Of a DNA stretch of 58,258 nucleotides, positions 18,101 to 26,503 are shown in pieces. The stretch comes from Mucilaginibacter pedocola (GTDB lineage Bacteria; Bacteroidota; Bacteroidia; Sphingobacteriales; Sphingobacteriaceae). Positions within the stretch are counted from its first letter, which is position 1. Every line of letters starts with the position of its first letter. The notes below the pieces were generated by a model. The model did not search any database and was not told the origin of the DNA. It saw only the letters and a list, made by a program, of their open reading frames with translations. The position numbers and the translations under genes were made by a program. The stretch covers positions 1 through 58,258 of the forward strand of contig NZ_MBTF01000018.1 in NCBI RefSeq assembly GCF_002013915.1, given 5' to 3'.

Positions 18101-18135
18101 AAACGCCCTTGCAAGTTCATCTTACAAGGGCGTTT
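18101..18135. terminator. Bidirectional terminator between uvrC and gldN
   Basis: Stem AAACGCCCTTGCAAG (18101-18115) pairs with 18121-18135 with a single mismatch around a 5-base loop. A- and T-rich flanks on both sides suit termination of the convergent uvrC and gldN transcripts. Confidence 0.8.
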
Positions 18136-18190
18136 AATATTTTAAAAGATACTTAACTAACCTCTAATCAGCTAACATCTTATCTCTAAC

Positions 18191-19183
18191 TTAGTAACTC
18201 CAAAGGTTAAGCTCCCAATCCATCAGGTTCTTTTTGATCCTTTCGGCTTCGTAAAGCTTATCAATACCTTGTGCGTAATCGCGGATACGTTCGTCTTTAT
18301 CGTTAGACTGTTTTACAATGTAGCTGCTGAAGATACGTTTCATGAATATATCATCGAAACTTAAACCGGTAGCGTCGTTATTGCGGCTAACAGCTTCTTT
18401 AACGGCCAACACAGGCCTTGCCTCAGGGAAGTAGATCCAAAAAGCGGGTTGGTATTCAGAGTTAGTAACACCCGATGCTTTCACTTGGATAAGCGGAGCA
18501 ATACCTATAATACGCGGCTCGAAAATAGAGCGTTGTTTATCAAATACCCAATCTTCCTTTAAACGGAATTTGATCAAACTATCAGGAGCAAATTCACCGG
18601 CAACAACTTTAGAACCAGTTTTCTCACCGGTTTTAGAGTCGAACTGGTCTACCACGCTGCTATCTGCGAGTTTGCCACGAGCCTGGCCAGCAGTTAACGG
18701 TTTTGAAAAACCATCGCCATTCGGGTCATCTTTAGACGGAGTTGGGTCGTAAGCGGTTAGTTCGCCGTTATCAATAGCGGTAAGCAAAACATCTATCAAA
18801 CGCTGTTTAGGCGAAGAAAGAAACTGGTTCATTTTCTCGCGGGTATCAATCTCCCTCCAAATGCGTTTTGCAAAGGCCACGTCAGATTCGCGCAGGTGAG
18901 CATAAGGTGTTACCCTTGCGCTCAGGATATTACTTTTTTTGTAATAACCATCCAGCGGGCGGTCAAATGGTTTTGCAGGCACAGCAGAAACCTTCCTGGT
19001 AGTATCTAATACCGAAGGCTGCTGGCCGGCACCACCGTTTGCATTCTTGATCTGCGTTCTGGGCGCGGCTTTCTTAGCTGCAGTTTTGGCAGGGGCTTTT
19101 TTAGCAGTTGACTTCTTTCTTGTTTGCGCGAATGATACGCTGCAAAGCAGGCAAAGCGCAATAGCTAATAATCTTGTCTTCAT
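18191..19183 (-). CDS. gldN: Type IX secretion / gliding protein GldN (PorN)
   Basis: GldN/PorN joins GldK in the periplasmic ring of the type IX secretion system. Seen: 330 residues with a signal peptide (MKTRLLAIALCLLCSVSFAQ) and a Lys/Ala-rich linker. The conserved body runs from VTPYAHLRESDVAFAKRIWR to the C-terminal KKNLMDWELNLWSY, matching the family in content and length. It is the last gene of gldKLMN, 12 bases after gldM. Confidence 0.95.
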   Translation of the reverse strand: MKTRLLAIALCLLCSVSFAQTRKKSTAKKAPAKTAAKKAAPRTQIKNANGGAGQQPSVLDTTRKVSAVPAKPFDRPLDGYYKKSNILSARVTPYAHLRESDVAFAKRIWREIDTREKMNQFLSSPKQRLIDVLLTAIDNGELTAYDPTPSKDDPNGDGFSKPLTAGQARGKLADSSVVDQFDSKTGEKTGSKVVAGEFAPDSLIKFRLKEDWVFDKQRSIFEPRIIGIAPLIQVKASGVTNSEYQPAFWIYFPEARPVLAVKEAVSRNNDATGLSFDDIFMKRIFSSYIVKQSNDKDERIRDYAQGIDKLYEAERIKKNLMDWELNLWSY

Positions 19184-19195
19184 GGTCTAATCTCT

Positions 19196-20728
19196 TTAAT
19201 TAGCTGTTAGTACTATGGCATCAAGGCCACGCTGTGTACCATCAGGGCCTACAGCAATAATATCTTGTATAACAACGGTAGTACCGGGTACAACACCTGC
19301 TAAACCGGCTTTCATAGCACTGCTCAATTCAGCACCGCTGGTAGAAAACCTCAAGGCATCCTGGCGTGGTTTAATAATTATCATCGAGAAGCGGGTTACG
19401 TTAAAAGTAGCGTCGAATTCGAAATTCTCTAACCTTGCAAATACTTTATCCTGTCCCCTTAAGTTAGCTGCACTGGTGCTACCGCTGCTTTTACCTGCAA
19501 ACTGAGGTTTTGGATCGGGAATGCGTTTTACACGGAACTCGGTAGAACCCAATACCTGGCTTTTGCCCGGTGCTAACTCCCCCGATACCGATACAGTAGC
19601 ATTACCAGCATTGTTAACAGTAGCAGTATATTTACCACCCGAGCCGCTTACTGAGCCGCCCGATATACTTACATGCAATTTCTCTTTTGGTATACCCGGC
19701 GCTGAAACCGAAATAGGGTTTGGAACACCAATGTATAGTACGTTCATCTTATCAGGCGATACTACTGCCGATGGGCGAGCAACCTGATAAGTTTGAGGAG
19801 CAGTTGAGTACTCCTTCATTGTACCGTCGGTTTGTTTTACATTGATCTTACCAACCCAGGTAAACACACCTTCAGAACCGGTATTCACGCTGTATTTACC
19901 GCGGCCATCAGCAACAGCAAGGCTTGAGCCGTTTACAGTAATTGAAGGGCTTGATTTTGAATCTGAAGCGGTTAAGAACACTTCGGCAGTGTAAGGCTGG
20001 CCGGCAATAATATAGCTTGATGGAGCTACAGCAACCGCGCTGAATTTATCAAGGTTAACAACCGCCTGGTCAACTTCACCTAATATCTTTTTAACAACTT
20101 CGTTCTCGGCATTTTTGGTATCAGCTTTTATTTTAGCCAATGTGGTTAAAGCTGCACCCAAAGGTATGCCATCGCCAAAATAACCCTGTTGCCATGTTTT
20201 TTGGCCATCGCGTCCTTTTGGCGGATCGTTAGCCACTAACGACAGATTAACGCCGGTGCGTTCTTTGTCAGTAAGCAGGCTCAATAACTTTTCGCGTGTA
20301 GCATCTATCTTCGCACGTAGTTGATCGGCATTTTTATCGGTGATCATCACACGAGGCGAAATGTCCAGGTTATCGCGGGCGTCAACGTCGTCAATCTCGG
20401 GGTTAATGCCACCGCCTTCCTTTATCAATAGGTCGGTCAACTGGTCGATGTATGCGCTCAACTCGTTAGCAGCAGCGCTGGCTTGCTTTGCCTTTTCGTA
20501 AACCGGTTTTGCACGCTCCGGTTGTTCTTTCAATTTAGTTTTTTCGAACGCATCGTAGGTATTCTCTATACCGGTAGTTACGTTCTTACTCGAGGTATTT
20601 AAACTATTCGTAATATTTTTGAATGCATCCAGTAAGCTATCCGGTACGTTCAGGGCTATAAGCCCTAAAAGCACCAGGTATAGTATACCTATCATTCGCT
20701 GTCTTGGGGTTTCTTTACCTCCGGCCAT
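19196..20728 (-). CDS. gldM: Type IX secretion motor protein GldM (PorM)
   Basis: GldM is a single-pass inner-membrane protein that, with GldL, forms the proton-driven motor and reaches across the periplasm to GldK/GldN. Seen: 510 residues. The cytoplasmic N-terminus MAGGKETPRQRMIG is followed by one membrane helix (about 13-32, ILYLVLLGLIALNVPDSLLD). A helical D1 domain and three beta-rich periplasmic domains follow, of which the last two begin near PSAVVSPDKMNVLYIGVPNP. Length is normal (about 510-520). Confidence 0.96.
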   Translation of the reverse strand: MAGGKETPRQRMIGILYLVLLGLIALNVPDSLLDAFKNITNSLNTSSKNVTTGIENTYDAFEKTKLKEQPERAKPVYEKAKQASAAANELSAYIDQLTDLLIKEGGGINPEIDDVDARDNLDISPRVMITDKNADQLRAKIDATREKLLSLLTDKERTGVNLSLVANDPPKGRDGQKTWQQGYFGDGIPLGAALTTLAKIKADTKNAENEVVKKILGEVDQAVVNLDKFSAVAVAPSSYIIAGQPYTAEVFLTASDSKSSPSITVNGSSLAVADGRGKYSVNTGSEGVFTWVGKINVKQTDGTMKEYSTAPQTYQVARPSAVVSPDKMNVLYIGVPNPISVSAPGIPKEKLHVSISGGSVSGSGGKYTATVNNAGNATVSVSGELAPGKSQVLGSTEFRVKRIPDPKPQFAGKSSGSTSAANLRGQDKVFARLENFEFDATFNVTRFSMIIIKPRQDALRFSTSGAELSSAMKAGLAGVVPGTTVVIQDIIAVGPDGTQRGLDAIVLTAN

Positions 20729-20768
20729 CTATATAATATTATATGTGGTGCTGCAAATATCTGTTTAA

Positions 20769-21572
20769 TTAACCGCGTGGTTGGTTCATGGCGCTAAGCA
20801 TGTTACCATACACCGAGTTCAACGAAGCAAGGTTTTTAGCCAAACGGCCAACTTCATCCTTAAACTGGCGCGAATCTTCAAGCGACTCGTTAAAGTTGCT
20901 CATGGTAGACGACAGGTTTTTATAGAAGTTGTTCATCGCTTTCAGGTGTGCGCTCGAATCCTGTAACTCCAGTTCGTAAACACCGTTCAGGTCGGCAAGG
21001 TTACGGGCCAATTTAGTTACCTGGTCGTGGTAAGCTTTCGAATCGAGGTTGGTTGCTGCCATTTCGTTTAAGTTAGCCGAAGCTTTTTCGAATGCAACGC
21101 TTAAACCATCGTAGCTTGCAGTAGCTGCTTTTATTTTGTTAGTGAAAGCAACAGTAGCTTCGCCGGCATCGGTAACACGGGTAATAGCGTGTACACGGTC
21201 GCCAAAGCTCCTCAGGCCATCGCCAAGGCTGCTGATCAGTTCCGGGCCAATTTTTGCATCAGCCATCATTTTATCCAATGCGGCAGTGTTAGAAAAACCA
21301 CTGTTAACGGCTACCGGTTTTGCTGATGATTTTGGCAATTCGCCTGCATAATCTTCATTCAATTCCGGGTAAACGCGCACCCAATCCACTTCTTTCTCTT
21401 CCCTCTGCAAACCCAGTATCAGGAATAGGATAGCCTCAGTACCCAAACCTGCTGTAATAAATTCAGATGCAAATTTCCAGTGCTGAATTTTGAACAACAG
21501 GCCAATGATAACTACTGTAGCTCCAATTGATATGATATTACCTATACCGAAAGGTTTTTTCTTACCAGCCAT
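20769..21572 (-). CDS. gldL: Type IX secretion motor protein GldL (PorL)
   Basis: GldL pentamers in the inner membrane surround GldM and use the proton gradient. Seen: 267 residues with two membrane helices (about 13-28 and 38-54). Helix 1 ends in a Lys (LLFKIQHWKF), and Glu46 lies in helix 2 (GLGTEAILFLILG), the charged residues expected in the proton path. A long cytoplasmic helical tail follows, with repeated LARNLADLNGVYE/LAKNLASLNSVYG segments near the C-terminus. Confidence 0.95.
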   Translation of the reverse strand: MAGKKKPFGIGNIISIGATVVIIGLLFKIQHWKFASEFITAGLGTEAILFLILGLQREEKEVDWVRVYPELNEDYAGELPKSSAKPVAVNSGFSNTAALDKMMADAKIGPELISSLGDGLRSFGDRVHAITRVTDAGEATVAFTNKIKAATASYDGLSVAFEKASANLNEMAATNLDSKAYHDQVTKLARNLADLNGVYELELQDSSAHLKAMNNFYKNLSSTMSNFNESLEDSRQFKDEVGRLAKNLASLNSVYGNMLSAMNQPRG

Positions 21573-21613
21573 ACGTTTTAATAAATAGTGATTTTATAGT
21601 TTGTTTTGTTTGT

Positions 21614-22934
21614 TTAGCGTTTGTCCTGTATATCGCGGCCCAAGAAGTGGGTTACGTTACGGAAACCGATGTACGATTTTGCAGTGTCCTGGTACTCGTA
21701 GCTACGGGTAGAGTTTTGCAAGAAATAGCCAATATCTTTCCATGAACCACCGCGAACTACTTTTCTTTTAAGCACTTCGGGGTCGTTTGCTTTGGCTTCG
21801 TAATTAAATGTTGGAGAAAGGTCGTGTACAAATGTTGTTGCCGATTCATCGTAGGCAGACATGGTCCACTCGGCCACGTTGCCGGCCATGTTGTACAAAC
21901 CAAAATCGTTAGGGAAATAAGAGCGCACGTTAACGGTGTAAGCGCCGCCATCATCAGTATAGTTACCACGGCCGGGTTTAAAGTTGGCCATTAAGCAACC
22001 TTTTGCGTTTTTAATATAAGGGCCGCCCCATGGGTAGTCGGTACCTATCCTGCCGCCGCGTGCTGCGTATTCAAACTCAGCTTCGTTAGGCAATTCGTAA
22101 GGCAGGTTGGCATCAAGGCCGCGTGCATGTTTTGCGCCTTCGCTAAGGCGGGTACGCCATGCAGTAAATGCGCGGGCCTGGCGCCAGGTAACACCCACAA
22201 CAGGGTAGTTACGGTAAGCAGGGTGCGAAAAGTAGCCTTCAACCATAGGCTCGTTAGCAGCGTATGAAAAATCGCTCAGCCAAACCAGTGTGTCAGGATA
22301 AATTGGAACGGTATCGCGCAGGATGAAATCCGAACGCTTTTTAGTTTTATCGTTACGGTAGTTAGAAGCATCGCGTAAGATCATCATCGCAAAGTTGTAT
22401 TTCAACATGCGGGTATCGATCTCGTTACGGTCGAATACGCGGTCATCGCCCTGGTAAAACATACCCTGCAATTTTTGTGCGTTAGCATTGGCGTTTTTGC
22501 CACGGGTGCTAAATACAGGGTTGCTACGTACGTAGTTCCAGTTGATATATTTTTTGCCGTTAGGATTGGCAGGAGCACCTTTTTTAGGTTGCAGATAATA
22601 CTTTTGATCGTTAAGGTAGTTGCTGATAGCTATCGAATCGCGTACCCAAAGCACAAATTGCTTGTATTTGGTGTTAGACATTTCGGTTTCGTCCATAAAG
22701 AATGGCGATACGGTTACTTGCTTGGTTTGCGATATCTGGGCAAAGGTTACATCCTGGTCGGTTTGCCCCATCAGGAAGGTACCGCCTTTAATATACACCA
22801 TGTTTAGAGGGGCTGTGGCCCTGAAAGGGCGCTGGCGCACACCCACTACTTCGCCGTTACCGGCGCCGCCCGAGCTGCAACCCGCTAAAACAGAACTCGC
22901 TAAAACTACTATCAGAAAGTAAAATTGCTTCATT
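21614..22934 (-). CDS. gldK: Type IX secretion / gliding lipoprotein GldK (PorK)
   Basis: GldK is the outer-membrane lipoprotein of the periplasmic GldK-GldN ring. Seen: 439 residues from the ATG at 22934. The lipobox VLAGC puts the acylated Cys at 19. A formylglycine-generating-enzyme (FGE/sulfatase-modifying-factor) fold begins at MVYIKGGTFLMGQTDQD and ends with VVRGGSWKD...YIGFRNV. The fold is structural here; GldK is not known as an enzyme. A TTG six codons upstream is rejected because the ATG starts the signal peptide. Confidence 0.95.
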
Positions 22935-22997
22935 TTTGTATCAAAAATCAATTAACACGTTATCAATTTATCAAGCATAACGCACCCCCGAATATAT

Positions 22998-23005
22998 CAA
23001 ATATA
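22998..23005 (-). promoter_or_regulatory. Putative -7 box upstream of gldK
   Basis: TATATTTG on the minus strand fits TAnnTTTG, 63 bases upstream of the gldK ATG. The nearest TTG is only 13 bases further upstream, shorter than usual, so only the -7 half is supported. It lies in the 256-base gap between hemD and gldK, which suggests gldKLMN has its own promoter. I see nothing else in this gap. Confidence 0.35.
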
Positions 23006-23190
23006 CTTCACTCCCGCGCAAAAATGTTTAAAAAACCAAATTAAACGCTGTCTTAGTTAAAAGTTTGCAATTATTCGGCCGATAATTAAACATTCGTTAA
23101 CTCGTTAAGAATGAAGTGTTATCTACTCGTTTTTTACGTTATACGTTAATACCACAAAAATGTTGCAGAAGCACTACTGTAAAATACAAA

Positions 23191-23949
23191 TTATTTGTTT
23201 ACTTGTTTTACGTATTGCTCTATGGCCATCGTCATAGATGGGGCCCCGGGGGTGGGCGCAGGAATATCTAATATTAAGCCTGCCTGCTGTACGGCCTTGT
23301 GGGTTGTAGCCCCAAATGCTGCAATGCGGGTGTTATTTTGCTTAAAATCAGGAAAGTTTTGATATAACGACTGGATGCTCGACGGGCTAAAGAATGCAAT
23401 AACATCATAAAACACATCGGCCAGGTCGCTTAGGTCGCTGCACACGGTGCGGAACAATACGGCAGGCGTAAAGTTGTAACCGTTATCCAACAAAAACTTT
23501 TGGGTTTCTTCGGCAGCTACGTCCGAACATGGGTAAAGGAATTTTTCGCCCGAATGTTTCTTCAATACTTCAGCCAAATCTGCAGCGGTTTGTTTACCGA
23601 AGAAGATCTTACGCTTGCGGTACTGGATATACTTTTGCAGATAAAGGGCAATAGTTTCTGACAGGCAGAAGTATTTCATTTCTACAGGCACCTCAAAACG
23701 CATCTCTTCGCAAATGCGGAAAAAATGGTCGGCAGAGTTACGGCTGGTGAAAATAACGGCAGTAAAATCTGCCAGGTTTATTTTCTCCTTGCGGAAATCT
23801 TTTGCGGGTACACCTTCAACGTGAATGAACGACCGGAAGTCGATTTTCAAATTGAGCTTCTTAGCCAGTTCAGCGTAAGGATTTTTATCATTTTCAGGTT
23901 TTGGCAATGTAACTAAAATGCTTTTAACCTTTTTCTTTCTGTCTTCCAA
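23191..23949 (-). CDS. hemD: Uroporphyrinogen-III synthase
   Basis: HemD cyclises hydroxymethylbilane to uroporphyrinogen III in haem synthesis. Seen: 252 residues with the two-lobed HemD pattern. Supporting blocks are VKSILVTLPKPENDKNPYAE at the N-terminus, TAVIFTSRNSADHFF for lobe 1, and YDVIAFFSPSSIQSLYQNF plus RIAAFGATTHKAVQQAGL for lobe 2. HemD proteins are poorly conserved, but these blocks are diagnostic. It lies 21 bases behind the DUF4271 gene and upstream of gldK. This neighbourhood is common in Bacteroidota. Confidence 0.9.
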   Translation of the reverse strand: MEDRKKKVKSILVTLPKPENDKNPYAELAKKLNLKIDFRSFIHVEGVPAKDFRKEKINLADFTAVIFTSRNSADHFFRICEEMRFEVPVEMKYFCLSETIALYLQKYIQYRKRKIFFGKQTAADLAEVLKKHSGEKFLYPCSDVAAEETQKFLLDNGYNFTPAVLFRTVCSDLSDLADVFYDVIAFFSPSSIQSLYQNFPDFKQNNTRIAAFGATTHKAVQQAGLILDIPAPTPGAPSMTMAIEQYVKQVNK

Positions 23950-23970
23950 TGCTATACGTTATAAAACCAA

Positions 23971-24972
23971 CTATTTAAAACCTATATTAAGTGCCTTTAC
24001 CAATATTAATATCGGGCAAATTTCGAGGGCACAAAGATAGATAAATAAATAAAATTTATGAAATTGAAAATTCGAAATTATGCCTACGCTGCTGCGCAGG
24101 TACTGCCACACAAAAATAATTACGGTTAGTAACAGCGTTATTGCCAGCAGGTAAGGGAAAAATTTATCGGCAATGAGGCTAAAGCACAATGCCACGGGCA
24201 ACAGCACAAAGGTGACGTTGAAATAAGTGAGCGAAAGTGTGTTGATATAATCGCCCACCAGCTTATTAATATCAAACACAAAGCCCAGAAACTTAAGCAC
24301 TAAAAACTTACCGGCAAACAGCGATATAATAACTAACGACAATGTGGCAAATAACTGTATGCCACTAATAGGGTAATAAACTTTATAGTAACCGGTAGTA
24401 AGTAAGTATAGAAATATACCGAGGGTGAACCCGAATAACACGAACAAACCCACAAAGGTCCAGAAGTTTATGGGGCTATCTTCTTTACCGGCCTGGGCTG
24501 CAGTACGCCGTTGGTAAAAAGCAATAAATACGTTGCTCATATCCTTACTCGAATAAATATTGAGCACAGGTATAAACAACAATAAAGCTACTATAATGGC
24601 TATAACCCAATAATCGCGGTGGGGGCGTACGTGCCCGTAGCCTTTTATACTGGGGCGGCTTTTGGCGGTGGCGGCAAGGCCCAAAAAATGGTCGCCTTTA
24701 TAAGCGCCGGCCTTTAAAACACTATCAACAAACAAATTGGTGCTGCTGCTGTCAGGAGGGTGCAAGTACATCATTGACAGCGAATCGGACACGAACTTTT
24801 CTTCGAGGGCAATGGCCCGGGCTACCGAATCGAGCACGGTCATGGGTTGCGGGGGCCTGATGTAGCGCCTTGGGGTATCAACAGGCGTAAAGGTACCCGT
24901 ACTATCTTGCTGGGCAAAAGCGCTGGCGCAGGTGGCCAAAACAAAAAGCACACTATATAAAAACCGCAGCAT
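23971..24972 (-). CDS. DUF4271 multi-pass membrane protein
   Basis: Function unknown. Seen: 333 residues with a signal peptide (MLRFLYSVLFVLATCASAFA) and a proline-rich periplasmic stretch containing PRRYIRPPQPM. About seven membrane helices run from about 130 to the C-terminus. DUF4271 genes commonly sit directly upstream of hemD in Bacteroidota, as here, which suggests co-expression. A near-perfect promoter precedes it (24999-25031). Any link to secretion or haem is inference from position only. Confidence 0.82.
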   Translation of the reverse strand: MLRFLYSVLFVLATCASAFAQQDSTGTFTPVDTPRRYIRPPQPMTVLDSVARAIALEEKFVSDSLSMMYLHPPDSSSTNLFVDSVLKAGAYKGDHFLGLAATAKSRPSIKGYGHVRPHRDYWVIAIIVALLLFIPVLNIYSSKDMSNVFIAFYQRRTAAQAGKEDSPINFWTFVGLFVLFGFTLGIFLYLLTTGYYKVYYPISGIQLFATLSLVIISLFAGKFLVLKFLGFVFDINKLVGDYINTLSLTYFNVTFVLLPVALCFSLIADKFFPYLLAITLLLTVIIFVWQYLRSSVGIISNFQFHKFYLFIYLCALEICPILILVKALNIGFK

Positions 24973-24998
24973 TAAATATCTATCAATATTAGGCGCTG

Positions 24999-25031
24999 CA
25001 AAGGTACTTCATTTATTGGGGCTTATGCAAA
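24999..25031 (-). promoter_or_regulatory. Consensus Bacteroidota promoter of DUF4271-hemD
   Basis: On the minus strand TTTG (25031-25028) is followed by a 21-base spacer and TACCTTTG (25006-24999), a perfect match to TTTG-N17-23-TAnnTTTG. Transcription would start about 20 bases before the ATG at 24972. It is the clearest promoter in the window. Confidence 0.75.
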
Positions 25032-25062
25032 GGTTATGTTAAATGTTAAGCAAAAGGCTCAA

Positions 25063-25509
25063 TTATGCGTTAAATTGGCGTAAATGATGGTCGATATGCT
25101 TGTAGGCCAACCGGCAAATCTGCTCATTCGTCATTTTACCGAAGAAGGGGTGGATAAAACCATCGATAGGGTTTGCAGCGTTGTACTCCATTAATTCTAT
25201 CCAGCGGGTCTTCTCAGCCGCAAGGTCGCCCGACTCATCGGTAATAATAGTTTCCGGTGCCGAGGGTGAGTTACGCCTGATTGGGGCATCGTCTTTCATA
25301 ACGGCTTTCAATATCATTGGGCCTATTATCCGCCCTATAAAAATGCGTTTAGCAGGCAAGGTACCATTGGTTAACTCCTCCCACTGCCTACAATGCCTTG
25401 CCATTTGGTAAACATTCATTTTACCCCATTCGGCGCGCGAACCTTCGTTCAGGGTTTTAATGCGGGCAATAAGCGAATCACGGGTGGCTTTATCGAGCGT
25501 TGTTTGCAT
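25063..25509 (-). CDS. DUF1569 (DinB-like) protein
   Basis: Seen: 148 residues forming a helical-bundle protein of the DUF1569 family, related to DinB/YfiT metal-binding bundles. Conserved histidines occur in MARHCRQWEELTNG, in GFIHPFFGKMTNEQ and in the C-terminal KHIDHHLRQF, spaced as expected for a metal site. Cytosolic, with no signal. The role is unknown; thiol-transferase-like roles are known for relatives but are not shown here. Single-gene unit. Confidence 0.82.
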   Translation of the reverse strand: MQTTLDKATRDSLIARIKTLNEGSRAEWGKMNVYQMARHCRQWEELTNGTLPAKRIFIGRIIGPMILKAVMKDDAPIRRNSPSAPETIITDESGDLAAEKTRWIELMEYNAANPIDGFIHPFFGKMTNEQICRLAYKHIDHHLRQFNA

Positions 25510-25527
25510 GGCTATAATTGTTTAAAA

Positions 25528-25535
25528 CAAATTTA
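25528..25535 (-). promoter_or_regulatory. Putative -7 box of the DUF1569 gene
   Basis: TAAATTTG on the minus strand, 18 bases before the ATG at 25509, fits TAnnTTTG. No well-spaced -33 box is seen. Confidence 0.35.
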
Positions 25536-25614
25536 GGTGCTTGGCAGCAAATATGTATTGACAATAACGGCATTTTAGCGGGGCGGATGCGACAAGAAAT
25601 TACGATCAGCTTTG

Positions 25615-25870
25615 TTAATCTGCGCCTATGTACGCATCGTTCACTTTTCGGGCAAAGGCAGATACAGACATCCCCTTAGGCGGTTGTATAACGTAAAGCT
25701 TATTACCGCTTCCAAGGCTATACTCTTTGCCTTGAACAAAGATGAGCGGGCGCGAATGCTCAATAGCAATTAGGTTGTTCCCTTCGAAAAAGAGGCCTAT
25801 ACGATACCCGGGCGATGCGTCTAAAACAGTGCTTTCGTATATGCAATATTGTTTTAGTGCCGGTAGGGTT
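25615..25870 (-). pseudogene. Displaced C-terminal part of the preceding secreted protein (frameshift)
   Basis: Directly after, and one base out of frame with, the 175-residue gene at 25854-26381, an open frame of about 80 codons runs to a TAA at 25615-25617. It reads sensibly (ALKQYCIYESTVLDASPGYR, then GLFFEGNNLIAIEHSRP, then KLYVIQPPKGMSV). No ATG, GTG or TTG lies near its beginning, and a stop precedes it in its own frame. Adding one G around 25858-25860 would join the two parts into one protein of about 255 residues. It therefore looks like the true C-terminus after a single-base loss. Confidence 0.65.
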
Positions 25871-26381
25871 TATTAATGAGGTCCATTTTCTCGTATCTTT
25901 GTTTCATTAAAAACGGCTTCAACATGTCAAAATGAAGCTTGCCTGCTTTGTTTTTCAAGACTGTTTCCAAAGCATTTTCGGGAATTGAACCTGTTTTGAT
26001 ATTGGCTTTAGTAACATACCCAAATATCTCCATGTCGTATTCCTCAGGCCCATTCACCCCGCCATAGGTACCGGCAACCGACGAACTAACGGGGATGTCC
26101 ACAAGTGCTATACCAATAAACTTATTATCAGCGGTATAAAGCTTTGCCACCTTCTTCATGGTGCCTTCGTATTGCTGTTTTGTAATTTTCACGGTGAACG
26201 AAATCTTATACCGCCCGTTTTCTAAAAGCCCGCATTCTACTTCCATCCCTTCTTTCAAGGCAACAAATACCGGGCCGCCCGGCTTAAAAGAAAAATTTGC
26301 AGTTCCGTTAATGATCTCGGCACGCGCAGACGCGAATAACATACATAGCGCGGCACACAGTAAAAATTGAAGTTTCTTCAT
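25854..26381 (-). CDS. Secreted protein of unknown function, probably truncated by a frameshift
   Basis: Seen: 175 residues with a clear signal peptide (MKKLQFLLCAALCMLFASARA), then a beta-rich domain (GTANFSFKPGGPVFVALKEG, GRYKISFTVKITKQQYEG). It ends INKPYRH at a TAA. I do not recognise the family. The end looks premature because an adjacent open frame continues the protein-like sequence (see 25615-25870). The gene is divergent from hemW. Confidence 0.6.
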   Translation of the reverse strand: MKKLQFLLCAALCMLFASARAEIINGTANFSFKPGGPVFVALKEGMEVECGLLENGRYKISFTVKITKQQYEGTMKKVAKLYTADNKFIGIALVDIPVSSSVAGTYGGVNGPEEYDMEIFGYVTKANIKTGSIPENALETVLKNKAGKLHFDMLKPFLMKQRYEKMDLINKPYRH

Positions 26382-26458
26382 TGATGATAAAGGTTTGAGG
26401 CTGCCAATTTAGGCAATCCGGCTGACAACAACACGGCCTAAACATCAAACAATTCGTG

Positions 26459-26485
26459 TTGTTGGCATGCTAAGTTTTACCTTTG
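26459..26485 (+). promoter_or_regulatory. Putative promoter of hemW
   Basis: TTG (26459-26461), a 16-base spacer and TACCTTTG (26478-26485), a perfect -7 box, lie 18 bases before the hemW ATG at 26504. The spacer is slightly short. Confidence 0.5.
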
Positions 26486-26503
26486 CATTTTTAATTCATC
26501 TCC

